Assembly (NCBI RefSeq): GCF_000813005.1 | Contig: NZ_JSYP01000004.1 | Span: 153,523-217,522, forward strand | DNA from: Flavobacterium sp. KMS | GTDB taxonomy: Bacteria; Bacteroidota; Bacteroidia; Flavobacteriales; Flavobacteriaceae | Direction of reading: 5' to 3' | DNA: 64,000 nucleotides | Position numbers and translations under genes: made by a program | Shown: piece after piece, positions 44,805 through 53,393 of the stretch | Position numbering within the stretch: the stretch's first letter is position 1 | Layout: every line of letters begins with the position of its first letter | The notes under the pieces: generated by a model | Seen by the model: the letters and a program-made list of their open reading frames with translations, nothing else | What the model was told of the DNA's origin: nothing | The model's database searches: none

Positions 44805-45809
44805 ATGAATAAAAAAATACGAATTGCTATTAATGGTTTCGGAAGAATTGGTCGAAACTCGTTTCGATTACTTTTAAATCATCCCGAAATTGAAGTTGTT
44901 GCCATAAATGATATTGCCGACACAAAAACTATGGCTCACCTTATTAAATACGACAGTATTCATGGTGTGTTACCGTTTGTGGTAAGCAGTGACGAAAGTG
45001 GAATAATCGTTGATGGAAAACATTATTTATTTTTCCATGAGAAAAACATTTCAAACTTAAATTGGAAAGACTGTGACATAGATTATGTTATAGAATCTAC
45101 CGGTAAATATAAAACGCACGAAGAAATAAATGCACATATTATTGCCGGAGCAAAAAAAGTCATTCTATCTGCACCTTCTGAAGTTGACACAATCAAAACT
45201 GTAGTTTTGGGTGTAAATGAAGGAATATTGGACGGAACTGAAACAATAATTTCTAATGCGAGTTGCACTACAAACAATGCAGCTCCTATGATTAAAATAA
45301 TCGATGATCTTTGTGGTATTGAGCAAGCCTACATTACTACAATACATTCATTCACAACAGATCAAAGTCTGCACGATCAACCCCATAAAGATTTGCGCAG
45401 AGCCAGAGGTGCGAGCCAATCTATTGTTCCTACAACAACGGGCGCAGCAAAGGCATTAACTAAAATTTTCCCCAAATTACAAAACAAAATTGGTGGTTGC
45501 GGTATACGCGTTCCTGTTCCTGATGGATCATTAACCGACATTACATTTAATGTAAAACGTGCCGTTACTATTGAAGAGATTAATGAAGCATTTCAAAATG
45601 CAGCAAAAACTAGTTTAAAAGGAATTTTAGATTATACCGAAGACCCTATTGTATCTGTTGATATTATTGGAAATCCGAATTCGTGTTTATTTGATGCACA
45701 ACTTACATCTGTAATCGATAAAATGGTAAAAGTTGTAGGTTGGTACGATAATGAAGTTGGGTATTCATCAAGATTAATTGATTTGATATTGCTAACGAAG
45801 GAAGTATAA
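44805..45809 (+). CDS. gap: glyceraldehyde-3-phosphate dehydrogenase, type I
   Basis: A 334-residue NAD-dependent glycolytic enzyme. The Rossmann motif INGFGRIGRNSFRLLL is at residues 9-24, the catalytic cysteine in SNASCTTNNAAP (about residue 152), the catalytic histidine in TTIHSFTTDQ, and the C-terminal WYDNEVGYSSRL. The aspartate in AINDIAD (about residue 35) favours NAD. It follows lipA by 27 bases. Confidence 0.96.
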   Translation: MNKKIRIAINGFGRIGRNSFRLLLNHPEIEVVAINDIADTKTMAHLIKYDSIHGVLPFVVSSDESGIIVDGKHYLFFHEKNISNLNWKDCDIDYVIESTGKYKTHEEINAHIIAGAKKVILSAPSEVDTIKTVVLGVNEGILDGTETIISNASCTTNNAAPMIKIIDDLCGIEQAYITTIHSFTTDQSLHDQPHKDLRRARGASQSIVPTTTGAAKALTKIFPKLQNKIGGCGIRVPVPDGSLTDITFNVKRAVTIEEINEAFQNAAKTSLKGILDYTEDPIVSVDIIGNPNSCLFDAQLTSVIDKMVKVVGWYDNEVGYSSRLIDLILLTKEV

Positions 45810-45835
45810 ACTACTAATAAAAAGTATTACAATAC

Positions 45836-48013
45836 ATGAAATATCTTTTTATCCTAATCAGTTTTTTCAGTTCATTTTTGTATTCCCAATTCAATCGGAA
45901 TACAGATAGTGTTGTCTATTATGACCAACAGGCAAACTCTAGTCTTAAAGAAAACAAATACAGTCAGGCACAGCTTTTTACCGAAAAATCAATTCTATTT
46001 TGCCAAACAAACCACAAAATAGAAAACCAGGCCGACCAAACTTTTAAGCTTGGTAAAATTTACTACAATCAGAAAAAATATGATGAGGCTTTAATCAACT
46101 TCAACAAAAGTGTTGATTTATTAAAAGACAAACCTTTATCTATTACCAAAGCGCTTGCTCTTCATTATATTGGTATAACCAATACCGAAAGAGGAAAGCA
46201 TAATCTTGCTCAAACGTATTTTGACAAGTCAAAATCTGTCTTCAAACAGCTAAATATCGTTGACTCAAGCCAAGCACTAACCCTTCAAAAAGGAATAGCT
46301 TTAAAGACTAATCATGAATATGATTTAGCAATCTCTACATTCAAAAAAATAACTGAATTACCAGATAGTAAAAATACTTTAAAAACAAAAACTGACGCTT
46401 ACTATCAACTCGGACTTATCGAGAGTCATTTAAAAAGAAATGATTCTGCTATACATTATCTGGAAAAAGCATTAGCCTTAACCACAAAAAGCAATGACCT
46501 TAACCAGAAGGCAACTATATTATTAGCCATTAGCAAATATTATAAAAACCATCAGGATTATGACAGAGCTTACACTTATCTAGATGAACATTATCAATTA
46601 AAAAACTATATTTATAAATTAAAAAACTCAAAATCAGATTTTGATGATTTTAAAAAATTTAAAACTAAAGAGGTAATAAACTCAGCTATTCAGAAAGAGA
46701 AGAAAGACCTTGAAGATAAAAAAACATACAAGTATTCTAAATTAATAAGTATTCTTGCTATTGCTTTAATCTCTATTTTATCTCTTTTGAGTTTATCCCT
46801 TTACAAAAACAACATTATTCGAAATCAGAATAATATGCTTTTGAGAGAAAAAAATAATGAGTTAATTATCGCAAAGAATAAGGCCGAAAAAGCATCTAAA
46901 GCCAGATCTGAGTTTTTATCGACGGTAAGTCATGAATTACGAACTCCTCTTAATGCAATTAACGGAATTACACATTTATTAATAGAAGATAACCCTAAAA
47001 AATCACAGAAAAAATACTTAGAATCATTAAAGTTTTCGGGGAATTATTTGACTACATTTATTAATGAAATCCTAGAAATCAATAAAATAGATTCTAATAA
47101 GCTTGAAACCGAAAATATAAGTTTTAATCTAAAAGAATTATTAATAAACATACAAAGCTCTTTGAAGGAATTGGCTACAGCCAATAAAAATTATTTTAAT
47201 CTAGATATCGATAAAAGTATTCCTGACAATTTAATTGGTGATCCAACAAAATTGTCTCAGATTATAATGAACCTGATTAATAATGCCTTAAAGTTTACAG
47301 CAAACGGACGTGTTAATGTGATTGTGAAATTACATTCATTAGAAGATGAAGCAGCAACTGTTTATTTTGAAATAGTTGATACTGGAATAGGAATTCCTGA
47401 AGACAAATTACAAACCGTTTTCGAAAGTTTTTCGCAAGGCTCTATAGAAGTTAACCGAAAATATGGAGGAACGGGTTTGGGACTCACGATTGTAAAAAAA
47501 TTAACCGAAATGCTAGGTGGGGAAATCAATCTTAAAAGTGAAGTTGGTAAAGGTTCTACCTTTACTTTTAAACTAAAATTCCAAATAGATAACGAACCAT
47601 TAGCTATTAAAGAAGAAACCAAATTGTACAACGACTACGAATTAAAAGACAAAAATATTCTGTTGATAGAAGACAACAGGATTAATCAAATGATTACTCG
47701 TAAAATGCTCGAGAATAAAGGTATAACCTGCGAGGTAATCGACAATGGAGAGGATGCGATTGAGTTATTAAAAATCAAACGATTTGATATGATTTTAATG
47801 GATGTGCATTTACCTGGAATAAATGGTACTACTGCCACTAAATATATTAGAGAATTTGATAAAATAACACCAATTATAGCTTTAACGGCTATTTCTCTAG
47901 ATGAGAACAGGGAAATGTTATTATCATTCGGGATGAACGACGTAATAACAAAACCCTTTGTTCCTGATGAATTTTACAGCATTATCGCTAAATGTTTTAA
48001 CGTAAGCGCTTAA
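45836..48013 (+). CDS. TPR hybrid sensor histidine kinase/response regulator
   Basis: A 725-residue membrane kinase. After a signal peptide (1-18), about six TPR-like repeats fill the periplasmic part to residue 270. A single membrane helix (303-323) leads to a HisKA domain with the phosphorylated His366 (STVSHELRTPLNAINGI), a HATPase domain with DPTKLSQIIMNLINNALKF and GTGLGLTIVKKL, and a C-terminal receiver with phosphoacceptor Asp656 (MILMDVHLPG) and LTA...KPF. No HTH output is fused and no partner regulator lies next to it. It overlaps the convergent PNP gene by four bases. Confidence 0.93.
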   Translation: MKYLFILISFFSSFLYSQFNRNTDSVVYYDQQANSSLKENKYSQAQLFTEKSILFCQTNHKIENQADQTFKLGKIYYNQKKYDEALINFNKSVDLLKDKPLSITKALALHYIGITNTERGKHNLAQTYFDKSKSVFKQLNIVDSSQALTLQKGIALKTNHEYDLAISTFKKITELPDSKNTLKTKTDAYYQLGLIESHLKRNDSAIHYLEKALALTTKSNDLNQKATILLAISKYYKNHQDYDRAYTYLDEHYQLKNYIYKLKNSKSDFDDFKKFKTKEVINSAIQKEKKDLEDKKTYKYSKLISILAIALISILSLLSLSLYKNNIIRNQNNMLLREKNNELIIAKNKAEKASKARSEFLSTVSHELRTPLNAINGITHLLIEDNPKKSQKKYLESLKFSGNYLTTFINEILEINKIDSNKLETENISFNLKELLINIQSSLKELATANKNYFNLDIDKSIPDNLIGDPTKLSQIIMNLINNALKFTANGRVNVIVKLHSLEDEAATVYFEIVDTGIGIPEDKLQTVFESFSQGSIEVNRKYGGTGLGLTIVKKLTEMLGGEINLKSEVGKGSTFTFKLKFQIDNEPLAIKEETKLYNDYELKDKNILLIEDNRINQMITRKMLENKGITCEVIDNGEDAIELLKIKRFDMILMDVHLPGINGTTATKYIREFDKITPIIALTAISLDENREMLLSFGMNDVITKPFVPDEFYSIIAKCFNVSA

Positions 48014-48822
48014 TACTCTAAAATCAAGTTTTTTATCAAAGCTCTTACTTTAGGCTCGGCCATTTTTGCTGCCTCAAGAACTTCATCATGCGAGATTGTA
48101 TCTATACTTTCTTCGTTACCCATATCGGTAATTACAGAGATTCCAAAAGTTTCTACATCCATATGACGTGCAACGATAACTTCTGGCACAGTTGACATTC
48201 CTACGCAATCTGCTCCAAGAATTTTAACCATTTTATATTCAGCCAAAGTTTCAAAAGTTGGTCCTTGTAAACCAAAATAAATACCATCATGAATTTCAAT
48301 ATTCAATCTTGATGCAATTTCTTTGGTTTTAATAATCATTTTTCTAGAATAAGGCTCGCTCATATTTACAAATCGAGGTCCAAAACGGTCATCATTTTTA
48401 CCACGCAAAGGATGCTCTGGTGCAAAATTAATATGATCTTTAATAATTACGATTGAACCTACTTTGTAAGCAGCATTTACTCCTCCTGAAGCATTAGAAA
48501 CCATTAACTTGGTAACTCCCAAAAACTTCATTACTCGAACCGGAAAAGTAACTTCTTCCATAGTATATCCCTCATAAAAGTGAAAACGACCTTGCATCGC
48601 AACCACTTTTTTATCTCCAATAGTTCCAAAAACCAGAGCTCCTTTATGACCTTGAACTGTAGATACCGGAAAATTAGGGATTTCATTATAAGGTAATGTA
48701 AATTCTATTTCTATATCATTTGTAAAACCTCCTAAACCTGAACCTAAAATCACTCCATATTCTGGCGTGAACTGTGTTTTTGATTTTATATAACTAACTG
48801 TTTCCTGAACTTTTTCCCACAT
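48010..48822 (-). CDS. purine-nucleoside phosphorylase
   Basis: A 270-residue trimeric-type (PNP/MTAP family) phosphorylase. It has VILGSGLGGF (phosphate-binding), VQGHKGALVFG, MQGRFHFYEGY, SNASGGVNA, YFGLQGPTFET (purine-binding), and MSTVPEVIVARH. It splits purine nucleosides with phosphate in purine salvage. Its start overlaps the end of lpxK by 29 bases, so the two are cotranscribed. Confidence 0.95.
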   Translation of the reverse strand: MWEKVQETVSYIKSKTQFTPEYGVILGSGLGGFTNDIEIEFTLPYNEIPNFPVSTVQGHKGALVFGTIGDKKVVAMQGRFHFYEGYTMEEVTFPVRVMKFLGVTKLMVSNASGGVNAAYKVGSIVIIKDHINFAPEHPLRGKNDDRFGPRFVNMSEPYSRKMIIKTKEIASRLNIEIHDGIYFGLQGPTFETLAEYKMVKILGADCVGMSTVPEVIVARHMDVETFGISVITDMGNEESIDTISHDEVLEAAKMAEPKVRALIKNLILEY

Positions 48823-49819
48823 AATTTAAAATTGTTGTATCAAAATCATTTTGATAATTAATAAAAGTACTTTTTATCGGCAAATAAAATAATTGCGGCG
48901 CAATATTAGTGTCTTTTAAGCGAACATAATCCTTTTCGGTTGTAATAATTTTATGTTTTTTTGCTTTATTCGCAATCGTTGTAATATCCGTTTCTGTAAA
49001 GTGATGATGATCAGGGAATGTAAGACATTCATCGCCGTTAGATTTTAAAAACTTAAAAAATGGTACTGGCTTTGCAATTCCTGCCAAAAGTAATTTTGGT
49101 TCGTTTTTAATCTCTTCGATTGCTAATTTCCCAGTTTGAGAATAAATGCAATCATCATAATCAATATAAGTAAAGTATAATTCTTGTGATGGTTCTAATT
49201 TTAGCTTTCTACGAATATTTTGCTGCTCCGATTCCTGAAGATCAGAAGGACATTTGGTTATAATAACAATATTTGCTCTTTTTGCTCCACCCCTGCTCTC
49301 TCGTAAATTCCCAGTTGGCAACATCCAATCATCAGCATATAAATCACCATACGATGTAAGCAAAATATAAAATCCTGCTTTTACTTTTCGGTGTTGGAAT
49401 GCATCATCAAGCAAAATAACCTGAGGCTTTTTAGGTTGCGAAAGTAATTTCTGGATTCCGTTTGTTCGGTTTGCATCTACTGCAACTTGAATATTTTTGA
49501 ATTTTTGAAAAAACTGAAAAGGTTCATCTCCTAATATAACAGCATTAGAGGTTTCATCAGCAAGTACAAAACCTTCTGATTGTCTTTTATATCCACGACT
49601 AAGCGTAGCAACCTGATATGTATTTGATAATAATCGAATTAAATATTCTATTTGAGGTGTTTTTCCTGTTCCTCCAACGCTAAGATTACCAACTGCAATA
49701 ATCGGAATATCAAATGATGTTGATTTTAAAACTCCTTTATCAAAAAGGAAATTCCGAATACTAGTGATGATTCCATATAAGATGGCAAATGGAAAGAGTA
49801 ATTTTCGAAGTAAATTCAT
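48794..49819 (-). CDS. lpxK: tetraacyldisaccharide 4'-kinase
   Basis: A 341-residue inner-membrane kinase that phosphorylates the lipid A precursor. It has an N-terminal hydrophobic anchor (LLFPFAILYGIITSIRNFLF), the Walker A VGNLSVGGTGKTP, and ILLDDAFQHRKVKAGF, with the ADDWMLPTGNLRESRGGAKRA segment of the family. It lies three bases downstream of the toxin gene on the same strand. Confidence 0.95.
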   Translation of the reverse strand: MNLLRKLLFPFAILYGIITSIRNFLFDKGVLKSTSFDIPIIAVGNLSVGGTGKTPQIEYLIRLLSNTYQVATLSRGYKRQSEGFVLADETSNAVILGDEPFQFFQKFKNIQVAVDANRTNGIQKLLSQPKKPQVILLDDAFQHRKVKAGFYILLTSYGDLYADDWMLPTGNLRESRGGAKRANIVIITKCPSDLQESEQQNIRRKLKLEPSQELYFTYIDYDDCIYSQTGKLAIEEIKNEPKLLLAGIAKPVPFFKFLKSNGDECLTFPDHHHFTETDITTIANKAKKHKIITTEKDYVRLKDTNIAPQLFYLPIKSTFINYQNDFDTTILNYVGKSSGNS

Positions 49820-49822
49820 AAT

Positions 49823-50104
49823 TTATTTATCAGAATAATGTCCCATGGCTGAAACTACATAAACAGTTACAATATCGTCTTCAACCCGATAAACTAATCG
49901 ATCTTTCTGATTAATGCGTCTAGACCAATATCCTGTATATTCATATTTTAGTTGTTCAGGATTTCCAAAACCCTCGTATGGATTTTCCGTAAGATCGATT
50001 AAAATTTTAGCAATGTTTTTAATAGAAGTCTTATTCCCTGATTTTTTATGTTTTTCAATATCTTGATTTGCAACCTTCGTTACTTCAACCCTAAACTTCC
50101 CCAT
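49823..50104 (-). CDS. Txe/YoeB-type toxin of a toxin-antitoxin pair
   Basis: A 93-residue RelE-superfamily protein of the YoeB type: EGFGNPEQLKYEYTGYWSRRINQKDRLVYRV and the C-terminal GHY (SAMGHYSDK), matching the YoeB active-site region (Arg, His-Tyr near the end). Such toxins are ribosome-dependent mRNA endonucleases. Its ATG overlaps the end of the antitoxin gene by 25 bases in another frame. It is followed by lpxK after three bases. Confidence 0.9.
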   Translation of the reverse strand: MGKFRVEVTKVANQDIEKHKKSGNKTSIKNIAKILIDLTENPYEGFGNPEQLKYEYTGYWSRRINQKDRLVYRVEDDIVTVYVVSAMGHYSDK

Positions 50105-50328
50105 ATATCATCTGGATTCAGCGTTGTAGTTTCGCCTTTTTTAATATTCTCTTCTGCTTTTTTAACCTTTTCAACAAATTCAGAACTATAAATACTCGGT
50201 TCTTCATTAACCTGTCCATAAGTTGGCTCAACGATCTCAATACCTTCAACACCTTTAAAAAAAGCTTCAAACATCGCCATAAATGCTTTTCCTGTCTTCG
50301 TTTGCTCGTTAATTTTTATTGTAGTCAT
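50080..50328 (-). CDS. antitoxin, DUF2683-like
   Basis: An 82-residue acidic protein that starts TTIKINEQTKTGKAFMAMFE and ends with the helical SLGLK, the pattern of DUF2683 antitoxins seen next to YoeB-like toxins in Bacteroidota. It overlaps the toxin start by 25 bases. A -7 promoter element lies at 50348-50355. Confidence 0.82.
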   Translation of the reverse strand: MTTIKINEQTKTGKAFMAMFEAFFKGVEGIEIVEPTYGQVNEEPSIYSSEFVEKVKKAEENIKKGETTTLNPDDIWGSLGLK

Positions 50329-50347
50329 GACCTATGATTTAGAATTA

Positions 50348-50355
50348 CAAATATA
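50348..50355 (-). promoter_or_regulatory. -7 promoter element TATATTTG of the toxin-antitoxin operon
   Basis: Exact TAnnTTTG match on the minus strand, 19 bases before the antitoxin ATG. It probably also drives lpxK and the PNP gene. Confidence 0.5.
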
Positions 50356-50439
50356 CGAAATACATATCATCGTTTAGATAATTTAAATTAGATACCTACT
50401 CCTTTAAATTAAATAAAGTATAATATTTTTCGTTAATTT

Positions 50440-50482
50440 GTTTCAGGTTTCAAGTTCCTATGCAAAACTTGAAACCTGAAAC
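50440..50482. repeat. perfect 17-base-pair hairpin upstream of nif3
   Basis: GTTTCAGGTTTCAAGTT (50440-50456) is followed nine bases later by its exact complement AACTTGAAACCTGAAAC (50466-50482), ending 18 bases before the nif3 ATG. The sequence type (TTTCAGGTTTCAAG) is a common intergenic repeat in Flavobacterium. Confidence 0.9.
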
Positions 50483-50500
50483 TTGAAACAAAAAGTAACA

Positions 50501-51595
50501 ATGAAAATCAAAGAAATATTAGCAGTTCTCGAAGAGATGGCTCCTTTGGCTTACGCCGAAGATTTTGACAATGTCGGGCTTTTAGTTGGTGATTCATCTA
50601 CAGAAGCTACAGGAGTTTTGGTTTGTCACGATGCGCTTGAAAATGTAATTGATGAAGCTATTGTCAAAAATTGCAACCTGGTTGTTTGTTTTCATCCAAT
50701 TCTATTTTCTGGGATAAAAAAAATAACGGGGAAGAATTATGTAGAACGTGCTATTCTTAAAGCCATAAAAAATGATATTGCTATTTATGCCGTTCATACC
50801 GCATTAGACAATCACTCACAAGGTGTAAACAAAATATTTTGTGATGCTTTAGGTTTGATAAATACTACGGTTTTGATTCCGAAACAAAATTACATTCAGA
50901 AATTAGTAACTTATACTGTTCCTGATAATTCCGAGAAAGTCCGTAATGCTTTGTTTGAAGCTGGAGCAGGAAAAATTGGCAATTATGACAATTGCAGTTT
51001 CAACACCGAAGGTTTTTTTACTTTTAAAGGAAATGAGAATAGTAATCCTGTTATTGGAGAAAAAGAGAAATTACATACTGGGAATGAAATAAAGATCGAA
51101 GTTGTTTTTGAAAAACACTTGCAATCAAAAATTCTAAAAGCATTGTTTGCCAATCATATTTATGAGGAGGTTGCTTATGAAATTTATGATTTACAAAATG
51201 CACATCAAAACATAGGTTTAGGCATGATTGGAGAATTTGAAACTCCGATGAACGAAACAGACTTTTTACCATTTGTAAAAGAAAAAATGTTAGCAGATGG
51301 TATTAGACATTCTTCTTATACAGGCAAAAAAGTCCATAAAGTTGCTGTTCTTGGCGGATCTGGAAGTTTTGCCATAAAAAATGCAATTCAGGCTGGAGCC
51401 GATGCTTTTTTGACAGCCGATTTAAAATACCATCAGTTTTACGAAGCCGAAAATCGATTACTATTAGCCGATATTGGACATTTTGAAAGCGAACGCTATA
51501 CAAAAAATTATATTGTTGATTATCTTCGGAAAAAAATCCTTAATTTTGCAATCATTTTATCAGAAGAAAATACAAATCCAGTTAAGTACTTATAG
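50501..51595 (+). CDS. Nif3-like dinuclear metal center protein
   Basis: A 364-residue Nif3/YqfO-type protein. It has the start MKIKEILAVLEEMAPLAYAEDFDNVGLLVGD, VVCFHPILFSGIKKI, YAVHTALDNHSQGVN, and C-terminal ADIGHFESERYTKNYI, which supply the metal-binding histidines and glutamate. A PII-like insert of about 100 residues lies in the middle. A TTG at 50483 opens the frame, but the ATG at 50501 is the natural start. It is followed by the coiled-coil partner gene after three bases. Confidence 0.92.
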   Translation: MKIKEILAVLEEMAPLAYAEDFDNVGLLVGDSSTEATGVLVCHDALENVIDEAIVKNCNLVVCFHPILFSGIKKITGKNYVERAILKAIKNDIAIYAVHTALDNHSQGVNKIFCDALGLINTTVLIPKQNYIQKLVTYTVPDNSEKVRNALFEAGAGKIGNYDNCSFNTEGFFTFKGNENSNPVIGEKEKLHTGNEIKIEVVFEKHLQSKILKALFANHIYEEVAYEIYDLQNAHQNIGLGMIGEFETPMNETDFLPFVKEKMLADGIRHSSYTGKKVHKVAVLGGSGSFAIKNAIQAGADAFLTADLKYHQFYEAENRLLLADIGHFESERYTKNYIVDYLRKKILNFAIILSEENTNPVKYL

Positions 51596-51598
51596 AAT

Positions 51599-52378
51599 AT
51601 GGCGAATACGAAAGAATTAAGTGTTGAGGACAAGTTAAGAGCAATTTACGATTTACAGCTAATTGACTCTAGAATTGACGAAATCAGAAACGTAAGAGGA
51701 GAACTTCCATTAGAAGTGGAAGATTTAGAAGATGAAGTTGCAGGTTTAGGCACACGTTCAGAAAAATTGAAAAGCGAACTAGAAATAGTTGAAGAGCAAA
51801 TCAAGACTAGAAAAAATGCTATTGATGATCACAAAGAAGCCATCAAAAAGTACACAAAACAACAAGAATCAGTTCGTAACAATAGAGAATTTAACTCTTT
51901 GACTAAAGAAGTTGAATTTCAAGAATTAGAAATTCAATTAGCTGAAAAGCAAATCAAAGAAATGAAAGTTTCTATTGAGCATAAAAAAGAAGTAATCTCT
52001 GGTTTAAAAGAAAGACTAGAGTCTAAATCTTCTCATCTAAAACACAAAAAATCTGAATTGGATGCGATTATGGCAGAAACTCAAAAAGAAGAAATCTTCT
52101 TATCTGAGAAATCAGCTGAGTACGAAGTTTTAATCGAAGACCGTTTATTAGCGGCTTACAAACGAATCAGAACTAGTGTTCGTAATGGTTTAGCTGTAGT
52201 ATCTATTGAAAGAGGTGCATCTGCAGGTTCTTTCTTTACTATTCCACCACAAACACAAGTAGAGATTGCCTCTAGAAAAAAAATCATCACTGATGAGCAT
52301 TCTGGAAGAATCCTAGTTGATAGTGCATTAGCAGAAGAAGAAAAAGAGAAAATGGATTTATTATTTTCTAAATTCTAA
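51599..52378 (+). CDS. coiled-coil protein of the C4 zinc-ribbon family lacking all cysteines
   Basis: A 259-residue protein, almost entirely long coiled coil (about 30-180) followed by a C-terminal domain. It is homologous to the zinc-ribbon (DUF164/CdsZ-type) proteins that pair with nif3, and lies three bases after it. Yet it contains no cysteine at all: the first knuckle CxxC appears as SAGS (GASAGSFFTIPPQTQ) and the second CxxCGRIL as DEHSGRIL. The zinc site therefore seems lost while the fold is kept. Confidence 0.82.
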   Translation: MANTKELSVEDKLRAIYDLQLIDSRIDEIRNVRGELPLEVEDLEDEVAGLGTRSEKLKSELEIVEEQIKTRKNAIDDHKEAIKKYTKQQESVRNNREFNSLTKEVEFQELEIQLAEKQIKEMKVSIEHKKEVISGLKERLESKSSHLKHKKSELDAIMAETQKEEIFLSEKSAEYEVLIEDRLLAAYKRIRTSVRNGLAVVSIERGASAGSFFTIPPQTQVEIASRKKIITDEHSGRILVDSALAEEEKEKMDLLFSKF

Positions 52379-52385
52379 ATAATAC

Positions 52386-52412
52386 AAAGCCTCGAAGTTC
52401 GGGGCTTTTTTT
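52386..52412 (+). terminator. terminator after the nif3 operon
   Basis: AAAGCCTCGAA (52386-52396) pairs with TTCGGGGCTTT (52398-52408), followed by a T run, eight bases after the stop. Confidence 0.82.
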
Positions 52413-52430
52413 ATATTAAAAATTACAATT

Positions 52431-53279
52431 TTGGGACTTAAAGAAGGTATTCGTTTCATAACATTAAAATCCGTTGGGCAATATATTAACTTTTTAAGTT
52501 ATGTACGTCCAGAAAAAGCTGCGCAGATTTCATACGCCCTTTTTAGCCAACCAAGAGAAGGAAGATTAAGCAAAGAAAACTTACCAGAAATATTACAAGA
52601 TACCAAAACTGAAACATTTCATCATAACGAGCACCATTTTCAGACTTATACTTGGGAAGGAAATGACACCAAAATATTACTCGTTCACGGATGGGAAAGC
52701 AATGCTTCGCGCTGGCAAAAAACACTCCCGTACTTACAACAATCAGGAAGCACCATTATTGCTATAGATGCACCTGCTCACGGACAAAGCAGTGGTATTG
52801 AATTCAACGTACCTCTTTATGCAGAATTCATTAACAAAGCAGTACAAAAATACCAACCTACAATTATAATTGGCCATTCTATAGGCGGAGCTGCTTGCGT
52901 GTATCACCAGCATTTATATCCAGATACCAGTATTAAAAAAATGGTTATTCTAGGTGCTCCATCAGATTTACAAACACTTATCAATAATTATATTTCCATG
53001 TTAAGCCTAAACGAAAAAATGGTCCCACTCTTAGAGAATCGTTTTGTAAATCGTTTCAACTTAAAACTGGAAGACTTCTCTGGAAAAAAATTCGCTTCAA
53101 ATTTCACTGTCAAAGGATTAATTGCACACGATATCGAAGATAACGTAGTCGCTTTTGAAGAAGGAGAAAAAATAGCCAGCACTTGGAAAAATAGCCAATT
53201 TATAGCTACAAATGGTTTAGGCCACGGCATGCATGATGATGAGCTGTACCAAAAAGTAGTTGCGTTTTTGTTTTCTTAA
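52431..53279 (+). CDS. alpha/beta hydrolase
   Basis: A 282-residue soluble hydrolase. It has ILLVHGWESNASRW (oxyanion hole), DAPAHGQSSG, the nucleophile elbow IIGHSIGGAACVYH (G-H-S-I-G), and the C-terminal GLGHGMHDDELYQKV with the catalytic histidine. Substrate unknown. The likely start is TTG at 52431, since no ATG exists before the conserved part. Confidence 0.88.
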   Translation: MGLKEGIRFITLKSVGQYINFLSYVRPEKAAQISYALFSQPREGRLSKENLPEILQDTKTETFHHNEHHFQTYTWEGNDTKILLVHGWESNASRWQKTLPYLQQSGSTIIAIDAPAHGQSSGIEFNVPLYAEFINKAVQKYQPTIIIGHSIGGAACVYHQHLYPDTSIKKMVILGAPSDLQTLINNYISMLSLNEKMVPLLENRFVNRFNLKLEDFSGKKFASNFTVKGLIAHDIEDNVVAFEEGEKIASTWKNSQFIATNGLGHGMHDDELYQKVVAFLFS

Positions 53280-53307
53280 AGGAGATTTTCTAAGGTTCTA
53301 AGGTTCT

Positions 53308-53332
53308 AAAAAAAAGCATTCTGCTTTTTTTT
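53308..53332 (+). terminator. terminator after the hydrolase gene
   Basis: AAAAAGCA and TGCTTTTT arms around a TTC loop, followed by a long T run, about 35 bases after the hydrolase stop. Confidence 0.8.
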
Positions 53333-53360
53333 AGAAATTCATTAAAGATCTAATAATCTA

Positions 53361-53378
53361 ATCCCGAAGCTTCGGGAT
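53361..53378. repeat. perfect palindrome ATCCCGAAGCTTCGGGAT
   Basis: An 18-base perfect palindrome between convergent genes, in an AGTCTAA/GGTTCTAA low-complexity tract. A similar but imperfect copy is at 55711-55726. Confidence 0.85.
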
Positions 53379-53393
53379 AACAATCTAAGAAGT

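Noticed and set aside
45836..48013. Direct pairing of the hybrid kinase with the LytTR regulator at 57922
   Set aside because: The genes are 10 kb apart and the LytTR regulator overlaps its own kinase; no basis for pairing them.
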